Shown here piece after piece: positions 23,515 through 34,452 of a stretch of 64,000 nt of DNA. The position numbers and the translations under genes are program-made. The notes under the pieces are model-generated. The model worked only from the letters and a program-made list of their open reading frames with translations, was not told the origin of the DNA and searched no databases. The stretch's first letter is position 1. Each line of letters starts with the position of its first letter. This DNA comes from Gavia stellata (Eukaryota > Chordata > Aves > Gaviiformes > Gaviidae), in the NCBI RefSeq assembly GCF_030936135.1, contig NC_082597.1, positions 47,623,095 through 47,687,094 of the forward strand. The letters run 5' to 3'.

Positions 23515-23521
23515 TATATAG
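23515..23521 (+). promoter_or_regulatory. NTS: TATA box of NTS
   Basis: CGGCTTATATAGTTGGGG contains TATATAG in a GC-rich setting, with the only good spacing to exon 1. Transcription should start about 25-32 bp downstream, around 23543-23552, giving a 5' UTR of roughly 155-160 nt. Confidence 0.85.
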
Positions 23522-23669
23522 TTGGGGAAGGGTCCGGGTCCCCCGCCTGGTGCCTGCAGCCGCCCGCCAGCGCGCGTGCTGAGGGCGCGGAGTGGCACGG
23601 AAGGGTGCGGAGCGGCGGGGCTCTCTCTGTCTGTCTGTCTGTCTCTCTCTCCGTCTCTCCCCAGGATTT

Positions 23670-23687
23670 ATGGACTTTACTTTCTAG
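23670..23687 (+). CDS. Upstream ORF in NTS leader (5 codons)
   Basis: ATG at 23670 opens MDFTF and ends at TAG 23685-23687, 17 nt before the NTS start codon. It is the only ATG between the predicted start site and the main ATG. Its context has T at -3 and G at +4, weaker than the main start, which has A at -3. Such a short upstream frame would let ribosomes leak past or reinitiate. The reading frame is certain; translation is not shown. Confidence 0.55.
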   Translation: MDFTF

Positions 23688-23704
23688 AGGGCGGCGCGGC
23701 AAGG

Positions 23705-23765
23705 ATGAGAGCCCGGCTGGTGTGCGTGGTGCTGTTGGCCTTGGCCTCCTGCAGCCTCTGCTCAG
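23705..23765 (+). CDS. NTS: NTS coding exon 1: signal peptide
   Basis: ATG at 23705 (AAGG before it, A at -3) opens 20 codons plus one base ending at the donor CAG|GTAAGC. The product is MRARLVCVVLLALASCSLCS: a basic n-region, a Leu/Val/Ala-rich h-region and a small-residue c-region, so a classical secretory signal peptide that should be cleaved close to the exon junction, before Asp-Ser-Glu-Glu. The intron is phase 1. This exon starts the proneurotensin/proneuromedin N precursor, assembled with the exons at 27940, 34228 and 37351 into 164 residues, slightly shorter than the roughly 170 of mammals. Expression is expected in enteroendocrine cells and neurons, by family knowledge. Confidence 0.95.
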
Positions 23766-26700
23766 GTAAGCCCCCGCCGGCGCCCCGCACCGCCCTGCCC
23801 CCGGGAGCGCCCCCACAACGCGGGCTTGGCGCTCGCGCCGTCCCCGACGTCTCTCTGAGCGGTGGGCACTGAGCCGCTCCCGGAGCCTTCCCGGACCTGA
23901 AGAAAGGAGGTGAAGTCGCTTCGGGCTACCGCGGCTATGCCCAGTGGGTGCCAAGGAGCTGGCCCTGGTAACAGGCTCTGGCCAGCGTCATTTTTTCTGT
24001 CACTCCCGTAACTTTCTCCCTTCATATAAACCATTCCTCCTCACAGCATCCATACCATGGCACTTCACGTAGACTAGTCCTTGGAAATATACATCAGTGT
24101 GGAACATCTGCTTGATTATGCTGCCTCATTTGTGATTTATTGAATACCATGTATTTCCAAACTATCACAGAAATTATAATTTCTGCAACGCATATGAATG
24201 ATTCCATAATCCAAATCAACATGAATATTTGCACACTCTGGTCACTTTTTAGTGACAAAAATACGATTTTAGTATTCTGGGGAAAAAATTGCTAGCAACT
24301 GATCTGAAATTATGACAAAAAATGCTGAATCAGATGCAGATCACACAATGGGAAGGTTAATGGAAGTGCATTTCTGCTCCAAGAGCAATCTCTTTAGAAA
24401 CCTAAAAAAAGAGGACCATATATTAAAATGCATTGCCTTCTCCTTTGGAAAATGACACAGCTAAGTGTGCGTCACTTACGCACTAATTTAATATCAAAAA
24501 ATAGGTATGGTGGCAATTAAACAGCTGTACACACACAGATATGAAGCAGAATAGGCTTCAAAATCTCATCTTAACTAACTTGCAAATTACTTTAATTTTT
24601 AACGCCATCAAATTTAAAAAGTGAATTTACAAGTAGCTTCATTTTTCAGCTTCAGTATTCAGGAGGATTCAGAATTCCTAATTCTCACTTTTGATGAAAG
24701 TTTCCAATTTGTATTCCCCTGCAGAAGAAAAATGTAACACGCGTAACACCTGCATTTTATCACAGTTTAAACATAATCATTCTGTATATTATGGAGAGCT
24801 GGTGATCTCAGGGACAAGGCTTAGTATTTATTATTTTCTCCTTTTATATCTGCAGCTTTTTAAGCAAATACTAGACTAGTATTTTCAGTGAGGCATTTTC
24901 AAATTCAAGTGTTTGTAGAGCCCGAATGAAAGCCCATTAAAGTGAAATATTTCAGTGGGAATTAAAATAAGCTCATAAAAACCCCCAGAAACAAAATTGT
25001 ATGTGTAACTGGAATGATCGTTTATTCACCTGAAAATTTGAAATTATGTTTAAATGAGAAATGCCATGGAGAAGCTTGTGTGGAAGGGCCAAATCAGTTT
25101 TAACTAATATGGACAGTTATGTCATAAAGAAAATGATCATTCATTTTAATTTTCTTTTGAAAACGTTTGCCTGCAGGGGAAAGTGTACCTGTAGAATGTA
25201 ACTATTCCTGTAGAATGTGAATACATGAATAGAAGCTATATTTCTTGTCAATAAGAAGTGAATCAAGAGGGCATCAAATGGTGTGAATTTCCCTCTGATT
25301 TGAACAATGGTGTGTAACCAGAGTTTTTATACATTGCTCTCTGACAGTCTGCTCTTTTTATGCTTTTACTCCTCATCTGTCTCTTTCACTCCTGAATTAC
25401 CTGGACATGTTCCCTTCTCCTCCTCCAAGCCTTGCTTTATTCTTCACTTGAGGAATCTTGACCAGCCTCCTAAATAATGTCCTCCGGACTTCTTTTCTCA
25501 ATCAAAATGTTTCTTCATACCTACCTATCTTACATGTCTGCAGCTATTTTCCAACCTCAGTGGTGTGGAAGCTATCTTCCATCCTCTGTAGAATATAAAA
25601 ACTGGGTGCTCACCAGACACAAGTCCTTTCATTGTTCTCAGCTGGTATGACCTAGGACACCACAAATCACGATGCTGACACACATGTGCTGCTCACCCAT
25701 TCACAGGAGCTGCTGCTATCATTTGTAAAAATTCAGGTGAGGTGATCTTGTGCTGCCAGCAGAACTTTGGCTAATGATAAAGCAGTAAAAGATTAGGTAA
25801 CACTGACAACCAGTAGTGCTGAAAGGGCTGAAAGGCGTTAGGTTAGAGATTAGTTGCAAGTGACTTGCTGTAATACTGATCTACAAACCAGTCTTATTTA
25901 ATATTTTCAATAACAACTTCAATGCAAAAAGTAAGAATGAATGAATGCAGTGTGCTAGTAATGGAAAGGTGAACAGGAGCATCACTACAGAGGAAGATCA
26001 ACATAACACACAGAAGTTTTTGATGACCTGAAACATGAAGCAGTGCAACAGTGTAAAATGCAATAGCTTGGAAAATAATAGAAGTTCCTATTAAAAACTC
26101 CTTTTAACAGAAGCACAACTGTTGGAAATGTCTGAAGCGATAAAACACTTGGTCATATTCTCTGACCTCATTTTTTTTATGAGATACTAAATTTTTTCAA
26201 CCGTGAAAGACAAACAAAATCAAAAAATGTGTAGCTAATCGTAAGCATTAAGGTAGTTAAGTATTGAGGCTTCTGGTCCGAACTGTACTATGCTGTGCTG
26301 TCTTGAGATCACACCAGGCATGGAGGAGGGCCACTCTGATGAGTTGGGGGATACAAGGCTATTACAAGAGAGGAGAATAGAGGAGAGTCTAATAGCTCTG
26401 GGCATAGCCTTTCAGCAAAGTATTTATGGGATTTCCAGGGGAATGGTTTATGCCTAAAAGGCACAGTGATCTTGTATTTGTTTGCTAGTCACCATGTAAG
26501 CACACCCTTAAGGTCTAAGCTGGGAAGGGCTGTGATTGCTCTCAAAAAATACATGAGTTGGGTAATATAACAAATAGAAAGGCATCATTTATAGTGAAGG
26601 AATTATATACAAATCATTAATAAATTTTTAATTAGAAATAAATAAGGTTTGAAATTAGAAGAAGGGGAATAACCATTGGTAGTTTGAAAGAATTCCCCAA

Positions 26701-27939
26701 AGAAGAAACACAGTGGTGGTGGTGGTGAGATCTTGTTATTAAGATTGAATATGACCCATTTTTAAGAGCATTATAGTGGTTGGCTTCCTGTGCTAGTAGA
26801 AATCTATGATAGATTAGCGCATATTTGTATGAAAGGTCCCTTACAGTCTCATGTTCTGTGAAAGGTAGTGACACAAGATGGTGGTGGTCCCTGAAATGAA
26901 GGCATAGGCAGAATCTACCCACAGATTCTGTGGTAGGGTCTTGCATGCCAACAGCATTGATCATTTTAATGAAAGTGAGGTATGACTTACATGAATATGG
27001 GATAGATTTTGGTTTAGTTTGGTTTTAAATATAAGTGAGTGTATTGTTTGGCTTTGGACTGCTGGTATTCCAGGAAGGCTAAAAGCCATATGGAACTCTG
27101 TTTCAGCCTGAAGACTTAACTGATTTCTGTATATATTTCATCCTTGATCTGTGATTGCTGCTACATTTTCAAGGCACCAGATCTTCCTTGTGATTATGTA
27201 CAGCACAAAGCAGAAAAGTTTGTGGCTGTTTTCTCTTTCTACAGCGATTTTTACCCTATTCACAAAATCACAGGTCTTTCAAGTCTGCTGAGCTATCAAA
27301 GGTCGATTAAATTAGTAAAGAAAATCCTAAGACTTTCAGTCAGAATACTTTTTTTTGGTATATGCATTGTCAAGAGCTTGTATCACAAACTCTGGTCAAG
27401 TTCAATTCCCTCATATCAGTAAAAATATTCTTAGTTTAACCAAGAATAATCAAGACTAAATCTTGTCAAGTAATCATAACTGCTATTCACCTAAATACTT
27501 AGCTGCTACTTAAGTAATTACTCTTTGAAAATAAATATCCAAAATCTTCTCCAAAGTAAGCAGAGGTGACAAATACTGATTATGAATATCATACAGATTT
27601 TGAATGAAGCATATTGCAGCAGTTTTGTTTACTGAAAGGGCTGCAGATTAGTGGGTCTGTCTGCCAGTGAGCTGAGATTAATGAACCATTTCATTCACTT
27701 CAATAAGCTTCATCATGCTTTAAAAAGGTAGTGAGTATCCATTTTAACATAATGTTGCTATTACCTGAAGACTCCTCACAGTCCCTCTAGATCACTTTGC
27801 TGTGCTTTTAGCTAAGTTGTTTGTCTGGTTTTTTGTTTGTTTTTCAAAATTGATTGATATATCTAAATTCTGTATGCTGAATTGAAATGTCCATGATTTA
27901 TGATGAAATAATTAACATATGTTTCTGGTTTATTCCCAG
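23766..27939 (+). other. NTS: NTS intron 1
   Basis: This GT-AG intron of about 4.2 kb runs from GTAAGC to GGTTTATTCCCAG. Its first 130 bp are still part of the CpG island. The rest is AT-rich unique sequence. A (GGT)n run lies near 26712-26727. I recognise no other gene or mobile element in it. Confidence 0.9.
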
Positions 27940-28001
27940 ATTCAGAAGAGGAAATGAAAGCGTTAGAAGCAGATTTATTGACCAATATGTACACATCAAA
28001 G
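27940..28001 (+). CDS. NTS: NTS coding exon 2
   Basis: This 62-nt exon lies between TTTATTCCCAG and AAG|GTAATT. With the last base of exon 1 it encodes DSEEEMKALEADLLTNMYTS plus K (residues 21-41), the acidic N-terminal segment of proneurotensin that is strongly conserved from birds to mammals. The Asp codon is split across intron 1. The next intron is phase 0. The exon is too small to stand out by coding statistics and was found by family similarity and splice sites. Confidence 0.95.
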
Positions 28002-31000
28002 GTAATTATTTTTCTTCTTTAGCTGACGGGTAGGGAGCAAATGAATTCTCATTACAAACCCAGAAGTCTTTGCACAAAGTAATAACCTATGGTCCAGACT
28101 GAAAAGTTCAGTGCTAGACATTACTTTGGTGCAAGATTTTCTCCAGTTCAAAGGAAATTTAAAGGTGTTGATGTGACATGCTAAAAGTGCTCCTCACTTG
28201 TAACACTGGTACTTCCATTAAACTGTCAAAACTGTGTTATGTGCAGAGACCTAAATTTATATGAGAAATGTGTTTCCAATAAGATTATGCCTGATGAAAG
28301 CTGAATTAACCTTGAGTCAAATCTGTAAGAGCTATTTTTGCACAGAAATTTTCCTATATGCATATAAAATTAAGACAGTCATAAAGCAAAAATTGTTAAT
28401 ACATATGCTGATTTTGGTTTAGGAATTTAATCATAGCGTTTGTACAGGAACATGGGGACATGACTGTGAAAATATTAATCTGATGAATGACATTTCCTTG
28501 ACAAGTTGCCAGACTGAGCGATGTGCATGTTATTTAATACAAATAGACAAAAATTCAGTTCCAATCTCATATTGACAAGGTGAAACAGCAAGTGTTGCAA
28601 ATATGTGTTAAATAGGCTGATAGACAAATACTTTCTCAACAGTGTTATTTTCAATGAATGATCTAAGAAATATATACACCTAATATTTCTTCAGCAACAT
28701 GTTAAAGAACAAACCCTGAAACAAGTGCCATGGCTTAAGGTTGAATGTTTTAATTCTTTCTTCTAATGAAGTTCAAGTGTTGCTTAAATTCAATGGAAAA
28801 TAAAATGAGAAATGAAAAATTTCCCTCAAAAAAGAATTTCATAAGCCAATGACTAGTTGAAGATTAAGGACAAAACCTGCCTGGAAGACTTCTATATTTG
28901 CTTATATGTGAGCTTTTTCACAGGATCCTGTGAATAAACTAGAATGAGAAATGAGGCTGGAAAATACATTGTTTTGATCTGGTCTGGCTGTTCTCAGGTT
29001 CCCATGTTCTTTACTGGCATGGTAATTAACCTTAGATGCCAAATTAACCTGTTTGCCACTTGCTTCTCTAAGGTACAGAAAGATGTAATAGATATTATTT
29101 TCCTGAGACAAATTTAAATGTAGGAGGCTGACAAGAACAGTTCTTTCTCTGTGTGGCAAAGCATAGTATGCCTTGGGAGGAAACCCTGCAGCTATTGGTG
29201 TTTCTGCTACTGACATTAGTGGAACTGTGAACCTAACTTCCACTTCCATCTTTTCCTCCCTCTCAGCACAGAGCACAATCTCAGGTAACTAAAAATACAC
29301 AAATATAGTGCACCAGTTGATAATGTAATGATGTTTGCCATAATACTTTTATATGTTGTTTTACATCATGTAGCTTACTATTCAATTTTCTTATGGTATA
29401 CACCATAAGTCAAGTGACACCTGAAGTTGAAGAAGCAGTAGATGCATGGTGGAGACATTGCTTTAATTCTGCATTATTCTGCCTTAAATCACCATCTAAA
29501 ATTCATTAGTTCAATATATATTGTCTTTTGACATCAAAGTAAGGCATGGTGGAACCACTAAAGAGTGTGCATAAATGCTTCTACAAGGGGCATACCACTA
29601 TTCCATTCATTATTGAAATGACAAATTCTTTTAATTTTTTTCTGTTGTCCTCTGCTAGCTTTTAACCCTCATTAGAACAAAAGTATGGTTCTTGTGTGAG
29701 AGACAAATTTGAGGATGGTATGTGTAATAACTGTCTTGTATTGTGCCTGAGATCTGGTTCCAGTTGAGGGCAATTACTGTTAAATTGCATTAACCGTCTT
29801 TGATGCTGGCTTGGTAATAAGCAGCAAGGGAAATCAAGACAATTTAAATAGCATTAAGATGGGGAAAAAAAGGAAAAAAAATGTTTATGAAAGCTCAGAT
29901 CTAAAAATGCAGCAAAGTGGATTATCACTTGTGATTCTAGTATTTGGCAGAAAAAATCTTCCAAAGTAGGCACTTGTGAAGAATAGCATCAAGACTACAG
30001 CTAGGGTTTAAGCACACACCTTTTGCAACATTCAGCAGTCTATCCAATATTATGGAAAGAGTTACCAACCATATGCTTTTGACTTCACAGACTGCTGTCC
30101 AGTGTCTGGTGGCCCTTTTCAAACTGTTCTCTAAAGTTATCTATATGCTGAATCACTCCCCATCTTTAAAGAAGTATGTCCATGCTTATTATTACCTGTC
30201 TTCAACATGTAATACACTTTATCACCCTTCCCTGCTATTACGTCTCAAAGAAGACACAGGGATGAAACAAGTCCCTAAAATGCTTTATCTGTCTTTCCTC
30301 TAAGATAAAATCCAAAGAGCTATTTTGAAGATCTGGTAAGACAACACAACCTAAAGTGTCACAAATATGCAAACAGTTATCTGCTGTCTCTCTTCTGTAT
30401 CAAATAGATAGCTCTATTCCCAGCTTCCTAAATGCTTGCCTGAAACCACCACTTGCATGAAGAATGTCCTGAACTCAAACCAGATTGAGATGATGTTAGT
30501 TAAAGTAAAAAAAAAAAAAAAAACCAAAGAAAAAAAAAAGAAAGAAAAGAGTGTTTCCTTGAAGAATATATCATCACTAGAATATACTCCACCTTTGGGA
30601 TCCCTACTCACATTAATTTTCTGAAGTCTTGGAACCTCTGAGCTTCTTATTGTTCTAGGATGCCTGTTGCTGACTGTATGTGCCCAGACAGTTTAGCCTC
30701 CTTGTCAGAAGCAGATGAGGTTACAGCTGCCTAAGAATTACTGATTTCCTGACTCAGTCATCACATAAAAATTCATTACATTTATAGGCATTAGCATACA
30801 CCGTGGAAGAACTTCTGCTGTAACAGAACTCAATACCATATCTGCTTAAAGACAGAGAGTATTTTTATTATTTCTGTGGTTACATTCTGAACAAAATTCA
30901 ACTATTATTCTGAAAAGGAGCTATAGAGATCCTACATTATGTTAGGTTTTACTTGGTTATGAATTTGTTTTTCATCTGCTTTCACTAGATAAAGGCAAGA

Positions 31001-34000
31001 ATATAAAAAGCAGAGAATTGAACTTTCTTCTTCTAAAAAGAGGGAGGTATGCGTTATAACATAAGAAGTATCTTAAACAAACTATCAGGGGTATAATTCA
31101 ACCATAAATGGAAAGAAAGATATCATATAAATTATAATTTGGGATTGTCTTTAATCTTTCATAGGACAAGCCTGTTGTCAAAGAAGGAAATATTCTCAAG
31201 CTCATTTCAGTTTCTCAGATGATTTAAAATTATGTTTCAAGATATATGAGGTGTGGGAAACCATGTATCTGAGTCTTATTTCAGAAGCATGTTCAACAAT
31301 GGAAATGCATACATCATATTCACTTCAGCATTAATAACTTTTAAATTCTGATTCATACTGCAGTCTCTTCTGTTCCTTCAGATCACTCCCAGATATTTTT
31401 CAAGTTAATCTTAAAAACATTAGTTCCATCTTGGCAGATATGGGTTCCTTGCTCTCTTGTGTAGGTGTTTTCCAAAGCATGTCTTGAGCAACTGTAGTTG
31501 GTATTGCTTAGACCTGTGTGGAAAATACATCACACATTGGAAATGTATCTGAACATTTGGGTTATAGTAATCTTAAAATGTATTTTCACATTTCCTTTGG
31601 GATAACTGTCTCAGAGATTTCCCATAACCTGTAAAACAAAGCTGTCTGATTGTAATGCTTGCTGTAATAGTGAAACAGAGTACAAAAGTTACATGACTGC
31701 TCTGTTCAGTGACTGGACATGACCTGGAGACCTCCATGTTCAGTTAAAAAAAATATTTCACTCTTGACTGAAGTTCTTAATGTTTTATAGTCTCATTCTG
31801 TGAGCTGGCAGCAGTGTAAGTCAGCAGTAAGTGTACCCAAGTAAAAATACTTTCGAGGTGATATATGTGTGGTATTAATGGGAATTAGACTCCCTTAACA
31901 AACAAATTATACTTGCAGACAGCACTGCAAAATTTTTTCCCCTAACCTTCTAAGTAGCAGCTAAGACCAGTTTCACCTAATGAAGTCTGCTATTTGAGTA
32001 TTTTACTAATATACAGCGGAAAGTTCCTTTAAACATAGACATGCATCATGCTAACATAAAGTAATAACTTTAGATCAAAAAGATTCTATAAATTATGCAA
32101 GAAGGCATAACAAATTTCCCTAGCCTTTTCTCTTCTGTTCCTATCCACTGGAATATTTTCGGGTTTTTTTAACTCAGAACTCTTACTAGCTCATATAGCA
32201 CTGTCCCTAGATTTTATCCTTCATTGCAGTTTAGCTATTGTAGTGCTAGCTCACATTTCTTTTATATACCCAGGAGAGAAAAATGCACTGGAAAAGCCTT
32301 CTCATTTGTCACGGAAAGCTTCATATTTTTGTTTCACAAATATTTTTAAAAATACCAAAGGTTTTGAAATTACAATGGACACTTGCTCTTTTTGCTAGTT
32401 TAACTTCTGTTAATTAAATTAGACATTCTGCAAAAAGGTTAATTTTTATTTTGAAACTGTCACACCTTTTCAAATAATTCGACAGGCTAATTAGGGCACC
32501 TAGATGGGACAACAGATGAGCTCAAAGTAAACAGTGGAGAACCAATTTCAAGCTTCTGAATAAGATTTGAGATTTGTTTTCTTCTTAGCCTCAAAACAAA
32601 AAACTCTTTTTTTATCTGACCCCTGTCAAGAATCTGAGAAGACATAGTAGTTTTATTAAAGGACAAAATTATTCTCATTTTGAAAGGCGTGCATATATCA
32701 GATGTATATTGGAGTAATGATTATGGCCAAAAGGGAATTTTTTTGTAACTAATGCTAATAGTGATGCCAGCTTTTCTTGTTTCTTCCTCACTCCACTCCG
32801 TTTTCTTTCTTTTCCCTCAAAAAATAGTAAAGCATGGTGAATATGCATAAATCTTTCATACAATGCCCCTTTGTTAGGAAGGTGCTTTAAAGAATCAGCA
32901 GATTATGTGATTATCTAATGTTAGGTAAGTAAGTGCTGCATCCACACTCTTAATTAATGCTGTCAGTAGGTAAAAGGCAATGTCTGTGTTAATGTAATAC
33001 CTATATTTAACTTCGTACATGCAGGAAAAGAAGCAACTACATTTCAGTTTATAGGTAAAGTGTAATCCTAATGTGCACAGCAGGGAAGCCCTTGCCGGTA
33101 ATAAATTGGAATTTGCTATTTAGCTTTTGATTGGAGAGTGCTGTGTCACCAGCTCTAGTTTAAGGAAACTAATTTCTATAGCCAGCACTAAAAGGAATGT
33201 AATTTGAAAGAGAACTAATAGTGGGACAACCAAGAAAGCGGCAAAGACATGAAAAGCAGTGAATGAGGTAAGAATTAGGTTTTTCACTTACTTTTTTCTA
33301 TTGATAAGCAAAACTAAAGAAGACTACTGCCACAATTGTTTGGGAAGAACAGTACCAGTAGAAAAGTAAAAATTATTTTTCTCAACATCTTTTAAAAGGT
33401 TTTAAAAGTTAAATAGCTCTTAAATAATGCAAGATACTGGAGCAAGCAAAATATGAGACAAACCATGTTGGAATTTCTCTATTTCTGTCTTTCTGTAACA
33501 TCTCTGAACAGGTTCATTACGGACCACCTAAATACAGTTGGTCTGAGTTTTTCAGTCCAGTTACCAAATCAGGAATACATTGTTTACACAGCTCTGTTTC
33601 ATCTTTGCTCCATCTTAATCTAAGCCCGTAGACCTTCGATACACATCTCCCAGACTCATGACTCTCCAGCATCCAAAACTCCTGGGGCTTACAGATTCCA
33701 TAACTTCAGACCCAGACTCATCAGACAGCTTGCCCTGAAGCAGGGACTCCATTCCTTTTCTCAGGGAATTTTGAAATGACTGGTATTTGTTCTGAACTGG
33801 GGAGGAGTGTCTAGTTAACCACAGGCATCCACCTTGGATTCCAGTACTGGGAATTTATCTAGTGGGTTTGACTCATTGTCCTGATTTATACCTGTGAATT
33901 TATATTATATTAATTTCCATCTGTGTTTTTGTTTGCACCTGTGCAGAATGACTATGAAATGCTACCATTCTGGTTTGGTAGCAGTGTAGTTTTTCATCAT

Positions 34001-34227
34001 GTGTATCTACCTGGGGGGTAAGGCTGTGGGGAAGCAGACTTGGTGTGTTTAATAAATGAGTTGTCCTAATTTCAGCACTCTTTAATTATTGTCTAAAAGT
34101 TGAGCAGATGAAAAGTACTTCAAACACACAAACTTGTTCCTACCAAAATGTTTGAATGTCACACATTATTACTAAAAAACAAAACAAAAATTGCAATACA
34201 TGAAATAGTGGGTATTTGTATTTTCAG
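28002..34227 (+). other. NTS: NTS intron 2
   Basis: This intron of about 6.2 kb has a GTAATT donor and a TATTTGTATTTTCAG acceptor. It is AT-rich. An A-rich run lies at 30507-30545. No recognisable transposon or internal gene is seen; the frames of 124 and 61-83 codons found in it have no family resemblance. The segment at 33050-33190 is repeat-free and moderately complex and might be a conserved element, untested. Confidence 0.85.
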
Positions 34228-34452
34228 ATTAACAGAGCAAAACTTCCTTACTGGAAAATGACCCTGTTAAATGTCTGCAATCTTGTCAACAACATAAACA
34301 ACCAAGTGGGTGAAAAAGTAGAGGTAGATGAAGAGGATCTCATTTCAGGAAGACAGTTTCCTGCTGCTCTGGATGGCTTCAGCTTGGAAGCAATGCTGAC
34401 AGTATATCAACTTCATAAAGTTTGTCACAGCAGAGCCTTTCAGCATTGGGAG
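34228..34452 (+). CDS. NTS: NTS coding exon 3
   Basis: This 225-nt, phase 0-0 exon encodes residues 42-116 of the precursor. It starts INRAKLPYWKMTLLNVCNLV, passes an acidic stretch (EKVEVDEEDL), and ends in the most conserved part, LDGFSLEAMLTVYQLHKVCH then SRAFQHWE. The acceptor is TTTTCAG and the donor GAG|GTAAAA. This spacer region accompanies the active peptides through the regulated secretory pathway and may be released as a large fragment. In mammals a dibasic pair stands just before the (F/L)P.ALDGF motif; here the residues are Ser-Gly-Arg-Gln, so no dibasic site exists. Cysteines at 58 and 107 are the only two in the mature part and could pair. Confidence 0.97.

Larger units (their letters stand above)
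22380..23900 (+). promoter_or_regulatory. NTS: CpG-island promoter region of NTS
   Basis: GC content rises from about 22380, with a dip around 22600-22870, and is very high from 23080 to 23900, falling off inside intron 1. The island includes a minisatellite (22882-23003), a triplicated 12-mer (23317-23352), a G-run cluster (23403-23466), a CRE-like site, a TATA box, the 5' UTR and exon 1. A TATA box within a CpG island suggests a focused start site for a regulated peptide gene. TGCGTCAG at 23365-23372 and GGCGTCAGC at 23383-23391 are further half-sites of the ATF/AP-1 type. Confidence 0.8.

Noticed and set aside
22230..23600. Several open frames on both strands in the NTS CpG island (60-146 codons)
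   Set aside because: Arg/Ala/Gly/Pro-rich chance frames from CpG-rich sequence; one simply reads through NTS exon 1 into the intron.
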